From Metopolophium dirhodum (taxonomy: Eukaryota; Arthropoda; Insecta; Hemiptera; Aphididae): a stretch of DNA of 64,000 nt. Positions 56,957-64,000 of this stretch are shown in pieces. How positions within the stretch are numbered: position 1 is the stretch's first letter; the number at the start of each line of letters is the position of its first letter. A program made the position numbers and the translations under genes. The DNA lies in assembly GCF_019925205.1 (NCBI RefSeq), contig NC_083566.1, positions 27,280,001-27,344,000 on the forward strand, given 5' to 3'. The notes below the pieces were generated by a model that did no database searches, had not been told where the DNA came from, and saw only the letters and a list, made by a program, of their open reading frames with translations.

Positions 56957-59401
56957 TTCAGAACAGTGTAAAACGCCGATTTTGATAGCGCGAAACAATT
57001 TTTCGATAAACAATAATATTATATGTCCATAGGAAGTCCACAATCTAGGGTACACCAATCTAGCCATTTGGTCGCGAATTAATGTGATTTTAACCTGATG
57101 AGTATCAACGCCCGTTATATAAAACGACTGTACAAGAAATAAATCACTTGGAAATATAGTTAAACAATAATTACATCCAAGAAATGCGGTATAATAATTG
57201 AGCATTTTATTTATTATATGGTCACTAGCTATGCAATTTATGGACATCACTATTATAACAATATATATTGAGAACTATAAGATTCAGTTAATTAGATCTG
57301 AAACAACGTCCAATTATAATTTAAATCTTAAGAGGATTCTACACTCACAATCGCTGTAATACACGCATTATGTACATACCAATTGTACATTCCGCGTTCA
57401 CAATGCAGTTGTGTTGTGTCGATCGACTTGAAAACGATTTCGATTTGGTCATTTATGTTGGGGTCTCTAAAAACCTAAAAATCTAAATGTTCTGCATCCC
57501 TAAACTTAGTTTTTTGAAGATAAATCGAGTAATTAAATAAACGATATATTTTGAATGTATATTAGTTTTTATTTGACAGCATATATTAAGAAACATCTAT
57601 CTATTACAATAAAGCATAAATAACTAAGTACATAATATGTAAAAAAAAAATGTATTATATTGATACTTTCAGTACCTACATATATAATAGGAATAAAGGA
57701 AACATTAAGAGTATGAATTATTTAAACAAACTAAAACAACTCGTAAAACAAATTAGATTAAGCATAATAATATTAGTAGCATATTTGGTAGTATACCTAT
57801 GGTTTAATCTCTGATTTGAAATTGTATTATAAATCCTAATAGCTTTGATGGGTGCTCTAAAATGTATTAGTTCGTCAAATATAATTTCCACATTGGAATT
57901 CTAGTTAAAACAGAAGTATTCATAGACAAATACAAACAAAAAGGTTTTTGGATAGCGAACTATAAGTTCTAAACTAACCATTTTCGAAGTAGGATTCCGA
58001 AAAGTTAAGTAGGTGTGATTCCTAACATTTCAGTTAACACGTTTATAGATATTATTTATTAATGTAAGTATATATATGTATCTTTGTATACAACTATTAT
58101 ATATAAGTAATTTATATTTTATATATTATAATATAAATGCATATATATTATTATTATTACAATATAAAACTATAACTATAATACTAATAGGTAGGTCGTA
58201 CTATTAGGTACAGTTGATTGAAAATTAATATCGAAAAAGTATTTTTAAAAAAATTTTATTTTTTCGTTCAAATAAAATATTGTTAAAATGATAAAGTACT
58301 ATATAGTTTCCGGGATTTTTTGATTTCAAATATCACAGTACGGAATGTGGACCTATATAACCACAACATCATATTATAACGAGTGTAATAAAACATCTAG
58401 GGTCTAGACAGTAAACAGGCCAATTTTATACATTTTACGCATTTTTCATAAAATATAAACTTAAATTAAAGTTTTAATAATATCATGACATTTGTGATAC
58501 GGATGGTGAGTGGGTGACATATTCATAAATAGAACGTAAACAAATTGCGTAAAAAGTTTTCTCGTAGAAACTGCCAAAGTATTTTGAAAAAATCTCCAAC
58601 GTAAAAGGAATGAAACTTGACGTCTTTACGTTAATAAAGTTTATGTTACACAATTAGCTTTTATTTTAATATAAATTTATAAGTATCTAGGTATTTTAAA
58701 TACTCAACAAAGTAATACATTTTAGGTTTGATTGGATTAGAGTTCTGAAATAGGTAATGATCGTTCGAGATAAAAAATTCAAAAATGTACCCAATGCCCG
58801 AATGACAATTATATCATAATTGTACTGATCCACCCACATTACTTTGTTTAAAATCCATTTTGACAGTTTAATTAAATTTGATGATAAAATGTTACAAAAC
58901 TTTTCACGTTGCCACTGAATCTGGGCTTAATAAATCATCAGTTGCATTATCAAAACAACATTTGAATACAATATCACTTGTGGATAATTTAAAAGTAAAA
59001 TAGAACAACTTTAGGGCAAGAAATGTATAATTAAATTAATTTTTTTGAAACTGATATTATTGTTATTTTTATGCAGTACAAATTATACGACACTATTATT
59101 TCGATGTGATTCGAATTTGTTCCATAAGAACAACGTAATGAGATTCGCTGGCTGGTTTTTCATGGTTAACGATTTTTTGAATATGATTTGTGTTTTTTGT
59201 CAGAAAAATATAAATATAATAATTTACAAAGAAACGGTAACAAGACACGATAAATAAATAATGTATGAAGCGAAAAAAGAGAGAACATTCTTGTTTGTGC
59301 GCTGATTGAAACATTATGCGACGACTGCACCGTCTTAGGAAAATCGAACCCAAATTAACTGTCTAAGTGAATAAAATAAAATAAAAAAACCGGGAAGTAG
59401 A
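56957..59401. other. AT-rich intergenic DNA
   Basis: No supported gene. A minus-strand open frame of 133 residues at 56849-57250 ends in IDDDDNDVTFVSP and has no recognised domain. Otherwise there are AT-rich microsatellites and no repeat terminus I recognise. Confidence 0.5.
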
Positions 59402-59525
59402 TAACGCTCTGCTGTACAGTATGTGTCGAGTGTATCTCGTCATTAAGTAGACTGTAATGGATGTGTTAAATTTAAATTCAATGATAAATCATTGCATAGG
59501 TACGAAAAATGATTCTGAGCGGAGG
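59402..59525 (-). repeat. Solo right end of repeat family A, inverted
   Basis: CGCTCTGCTGTACAGTATGTG, TAATGGATGTGTTAAATTTA, CAATGATAAATCATTG and GATTCTGAGCGGAGG are the reverse complement of the family A right end seen at about 4230-4360. The rest of the element is missing or too diverged. Confidence 0.7.
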
Positions 59526-62462
59526 CCTTATTACTTATTAGTTGAGTTATTACTAAGTATAATATTATTTTATATTAAACTTATATATTGCTTTTAATAA
59601 AATGTATTTATTAGTAAATAATAATAATACGGTAAGTTGAATTTAGTTTTGCCGAAAACATTGTATTATTTATAATATTAATTCATATAATATATTAAAA
59701 TTGTAATCATTTGTACATTTGTATGATTAGTATCATATTGTTATTATCCTTTTTAGATGATGCCGAATTAACATAGAACGGGGTGAATAGGTGTATAAAT
59801 AGGCAATACCTTAAAATGTATTGATCTTAATAACATTTTAAATACTTATGTCAGTGTGCAAACAGAATACTATAATAGTACCTATAATAAACGAATACAA
59901 TTAAGTCCACACGAATAAAAATTAAACATTATATTATAAAAAAAATCTCGAATGACAATCATCGATCACGACAACCATTTTAAACATCAATCATCCATAA
60001 GTCAAATAATTTATATATATATATATATTAAATATTAGTATATTCATTGGATAGGTAGATTAATTTGAAAAAAAAGAGTAAAACGTTTATAGGTACATAT
60101 TATTATAGAATTAATAACCCAAATTTAACCTTTTACGCTATCTTTCAGGTCTATGAAAAAATATTAAAATTGAAATTAATATAGTAAAATGTCTGTATTA
60201 AAAAAATAAAAAACGGACAATTTATTTAATAACACTTAAGCTGTAAGTGCTGGACCACAGCGTGATATATACCTACCTAGACGAAAAGGATGTGCACACA
60301 ATAGTACAGTAATAAGTATTATAATAATCGGACTTCTTTCTTGCGGTAAAGCCGCTATTGCACTAATATACGTAGTATGGTAGCAGTAAACGGACACAAC
60401 AGAGCACTACTGTCGCATAAATTATAACCCATACACTGTGTGAACAATTCACATAAACAACATATATATAAAAGAAAAAAAACACTGGACTTAGTACTGT
60501 AATATTGTATTCGACATTTTCAAATCTTCCAAGTTTACAAACATTCTAGGTAAATTCCGCGTATCAAGCCTACGTTCGATTTCCGATCGATTGAATTTCG
60601 CAATTATATAATATAATATAATTTAGTTATGTATGTCAATTTTGCTCAACACAACTATAAATATAGATGAATCAAAACTTGATTAAAACTTAATGTATTG
60701 TAAACAACTATAAAAATCAATTACTAAACATTATTCGAAAAATTATTAAAATTATAATAATAATTGCTTTTTAATTAAATACCGAATGCATTACTTTTAA
60801 AAAAAGTTCATTATCTAGTTCTGCAATGATTTTATGGTAATTTCTTAACTATGTGCGTATAATAATAGGTATTACATTGTTTCTATATGATAACTACAAT
60901 GCACATTATAATTTAACGAAATACAAATTTTTTCATTAAAGTAAGTATAGGTGGGCACACCTAGAGTTAATATCATAATATAAAACGTTTTGTTAAAATT
61001 AAATTACGTTTTTTTATCATTATTTATTTTATAAGTATAATATATTTTTTACCGATTTACCTTATGTAAGTATATATAAACATTGCATACATATATACAA
61101 TTATAAGCTACAGCCTTACTACTATAATATTATATATTATCTATTTAGTATAGTTCACTATAAACTAATAGTCAATAACTAATTGTATTACCTATGTCTG
61201 TTTTTGAGTTAAACACATTGAATTCCACACAAAGCGATGACGTATTAATATATCCCTATTATAACATCGTTCGGTGTACCTATTTAGACTGGAAAATTGG
61301 GCGCACGAGAAGCATCCGGGAAATCGTAGTTCTCATCGTATCAGCGGTGCAGTATGTATAGGTATATTTATATAGTATTAGCAATTTTCTCTTAACAATA
61401 TTATTACATACGTTTGACATTCGTCGTCGGTGCGCCATAATAACAACACACACGAAATACACGCCAACGTACACACGCGGAACATTTTACTATTAACTAT
61501 GATTATAATAATAATGCGGTGATGAGTTTGCACGTGCGGCGGGTGGGTATATACCATAACATCAGCAGCTATATAATTGTGACGGACGAGTAATAGTAAT
61601 ATAGTAATATCATAATAATGATATCGTCCAAGGATAAGGTCCCGCGAACTGAGGATGCGTGTGAACGGACCGGCTATATACATATAGGTATAATATGTAT
61701 GGTACGCAAGTAGCCCAGAAAACGCGAAAAATAGAAAAACAAACAGGCGCAGGCGAAAATCGCGTAATACCCTGCGTGCTATATATTATATATTATTTTC
61801 GTCAGCGAATTGCATGTGCGTACGGCAATAAGTATTATTACGGCATCGCCATCACGCGTGAGTACAACACTGTGCAGCGATACAATATTATATATATCGT
61901 GCCAAGGACTTCTCTACAAGTCCGCGGCGTTCACTAGGTAGGTACATTATAATATTATATACCAATACGTAATGCGAACATCGCGGAGTGTAGACGCGTA
62001 TTGTGAGCACCACTATATGAATGCGTGAAACCCAGCATATTATAATAATGAACCGATGACGATATATAATATAGTAATATTTTTATTGTTCGTGAAAAAA
62101 AAAATAAATAAATATCGCAGTCGAACCAACACCGAATACCTACGCCACCGGTATAAATATATATGTGCATGTATAACGCATATTATATTATTATATACTT
62201 CGCGGTTATATACCTATATACGAGCCGTGACTAGACCGTAATTATCCACGGTCGTTTTGTGTCAGTATAGCGAGAAGAAACGCGCGTCGCATCGGTCGGT
62301 GCGGTTCGATTCAAGCCGACCGAACTATATCGCACATGCTGCATATAATATAATATCATTATTTTATATTATAAAAATAAAGGGGCGAGAGACGCATTTA
62401 TAAAAAAAAAAAAAAAAATACAAAGGGCCCTCAAAGCAGGTAACGAGACCGCTGTAATATAT
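59526..62462. other. AT-rich intergenic DNA
   Basis: No gene supported. It becomes somewhat richer in CpG from about 61.3 kb, with a small patch at 62.25-62.34 kb. The short Ile/Tyr-rich open frames on both strands are what AT-rich microsatellite DNA gives by chance. Confidence 0.5.
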
Positions 62463-63086
62463 ACAAGGTGACTCACCAAGCTTTCTCACCAGCCTTTAAA
62501 TACTTTAATAATGCAAATTTATTCAATTTCTAATTTTTTAATTTTTAGATTTCTGAGTATTTTTAATGTTTTCAAATGAGAACTACCTTTTTTTGAATGA
62601 GTACATTCTGAGTTATTAAACTTTAGATCTATATACTCTCGCTGAACAGAGTATAGGTACCTACTAAGAACGACAGTCCCTTAAACTTTTTTACATACAA
62701 TTTTAAAATAAGTTACAAACTACAAAATATAACTAAACTAACTTATAACCATCATTTCCAAATCACGATAGCCTCCCCCACCCATCTTCTTAATCTGTTA
62801 TCCATAGTACTTGGAATTTAATCCCGGAAAATAACCGAATTATATCATTACATTAATCAGTACATAAGGTACATCAACATTTAAAAAAAATCGTCTGGTC
62901 GATAATTTACAGAAAAAATGAAGTTTATATTTGAAAAAAAAAAACATAATTGCATAAACAATCTCCAAGTACCAATTTGAAAATATGGTCTTGAACTACC
63001 TACACTTACAACTCCAAAAATCATAATTTGAATAAATTCATTATTAAAGGGTTAAATGGGTGAGCATGCTTGGTGAACCATCCTAT
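62463..63086. mobile_element. MITE with about 30-bp inverted ends
   Basis: The left end ACAAGGTGACTCACCAAGCTTTCTCACC pairs with the right end GGGTGAGCATGCTTGGTGAACCATCCTAT read in reverse (shared CACCAAGC and CTCACC). TATA flanks both ends (about 62458-62463 and 63085-63090). The 560 bp between is AT-rich and without a coding frame. A Tc1/mariner-like or other TA-targeting origin is possible, but the ends match no family I can name. Confidence 0.6.
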
Positions 63087-64000
63087 ATAAACAGCTTGTA
63101 GAAATAATATGGTAGGTATATAACCTATATATAATAATTATATATATATATTGAGGTAGTATACGTAAAACGTTGTGATGCGGTGCGCCGCCAACTGCAA
63201 CTTTTTCTACCCACGGGTGAATGAGCGAGCAAGATAAAATCTCATTTTGATCCGTCTAATGTATATGTAATATATATACAAGCCAAATATAATCAATGAA
63301 CAACAATGACCCGATTTGACTTTGAAGAACAAATGCGCGTATCGAAGCATTCATATCGCGATTCGCCAACGAGATGTGCATTGCAGTGCGCAGTGAGTAT
63401 ATATATAGGTATAATAAAATGATTATATTACATCGGGATGAGCTTTATGAATTTTAGCTTCAGATACAGGAAAATCGTTAAGAATTTGAAGTGGCTTATT
63501 GTGAATAATTAAGTAATCATACTATACATTTATCATTGGTTTTTATATAACAATAATTCACAGTGATACTTAAGTTTACCCTTTGATTTTATTACATAAT
63601 TTTAAAATAACGGACGTCAATAACTGATATTCTATTATTCATCAGCATTCATCATATTATAATTATAATCATACAGTTTTGATGTAAGTACTTATATAAG
63701 TATTGAGTGGAGTGGGATACTTGGACATTTTAGATGTGTTGTGAATCTCTGTTCGTCTATAAGCTTTAGCTCTTCTTTAAGTGCTTTTAAATAGGTAAGG
63801 TTATTATAATTGGTTTAATATTAGTTATTTATGCATGACAGTTTCCAGAAAAAAAAATTACTCGTATTTACATTGACACAAAAGCTTACTGATTAAATAT
63901 GAATGTCTTAAATTATAAATAAAAAGGAACGACTATTATAACCTATATTTAATGCAAAAACATTAACGCTGTAGGTACGTTAAATATATATCACGTAAAC
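63087..64000. other. AT-rich DNA at window end
   Basis: No coding frame or repeat end recognised. Confidence 0.5.

Noticed and set aside
1..64000. Transfer RNA, ribosomal RNA, CRISPR array or bacterial operon
   Set aside because: I saw no tRNA B-box/A-box pair, rRNA core, regularly spaced repeats, or closely packed bacterial frames; direct repeats here are microsatellites or transposon units.

Overview
The window looks like nuclear DNA from an aphid (Hemiptera: Aphididae). It is very AT-rich, the words GGTACCTAC and TAGGTA recur throughout, and it carries interspersed repeats and miniature transposons of a type I associate with aphid genomes. The one gene I recognise with certainty is a conserved animal gene whose protein sequence is clearly arthropod. 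The species call rests on composition and repeats and is less certain than the gene call.

That gene is disco-interacting protein 2 (DIP2) on the minus strand. I reconstruct 19 coding exons between 53495 (ATG) and 7202 (end of TGA). All introns are GT-AG and all phases agree; the spliced frame is 5043 nt, or 1680 residues. The product has the second half of a DMAP1-binding domain, a long disordered Ser/Pro/His-rich linker, and two tandem fatty-acyl-AMP-ligase-like (adenylate-forming) domains. Coding exons 4-19 are packed into 7.2-14.0 kb. Exons 1-3 are strung over 40 kb by three large introns of 16.2, 2.5 and 20.6 kb.

Region by region: 1-6.3 kb is downstream DNA with two pieces of an abundant interspersed repeat flanking a 1.3 kb AT-rich segment with decayed open frames, then a foldback hAT-like element. 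6.3-14.0 kb is the DIP2 3' UTR and its main coding block. 14.0-34.5 kb is intron 3, with two more interspersed repeats at 17.0-19.6 kb and a CpG-rich, microsatellite-rich stretch at 21-32 kb. 34.5-37.3 kb holds exons 3 and 2. 37.3-53.4 kb is intron 1, with a palindromic TTAA-flanked MITE at 45.3-45.7 kb, hAT-type termini at 52.2 kb and scattered CpG-rich patches. 53.4-53.9 kb is a GC-rich 5' end with exon 1 and an in-frame upstream ORF. 53.9-64 kb is upstream DNA with a plus-strand TATA/initiator signature at 56.53-56.57 kb, a repeat end at 59.4 kb and a MITE at 62.5-63.1 kb.

The points most worth a second look are: exon 1 replaces the conserved first half of the DMAP1-binding domain; the upstream ORF ends 33 nt before the DIP2 ATG in the same frame at a TGA-C; the possible head-to-head promoter at 56.5 kb; the decayed AT-rich frames at 2.2-2.8 kb, one of which echoes the colicin-immunity N-terminal motif; and the fact that all poly-G runs of 8 or more lie on one strand. 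I see no clear evidence of a wholly new system.
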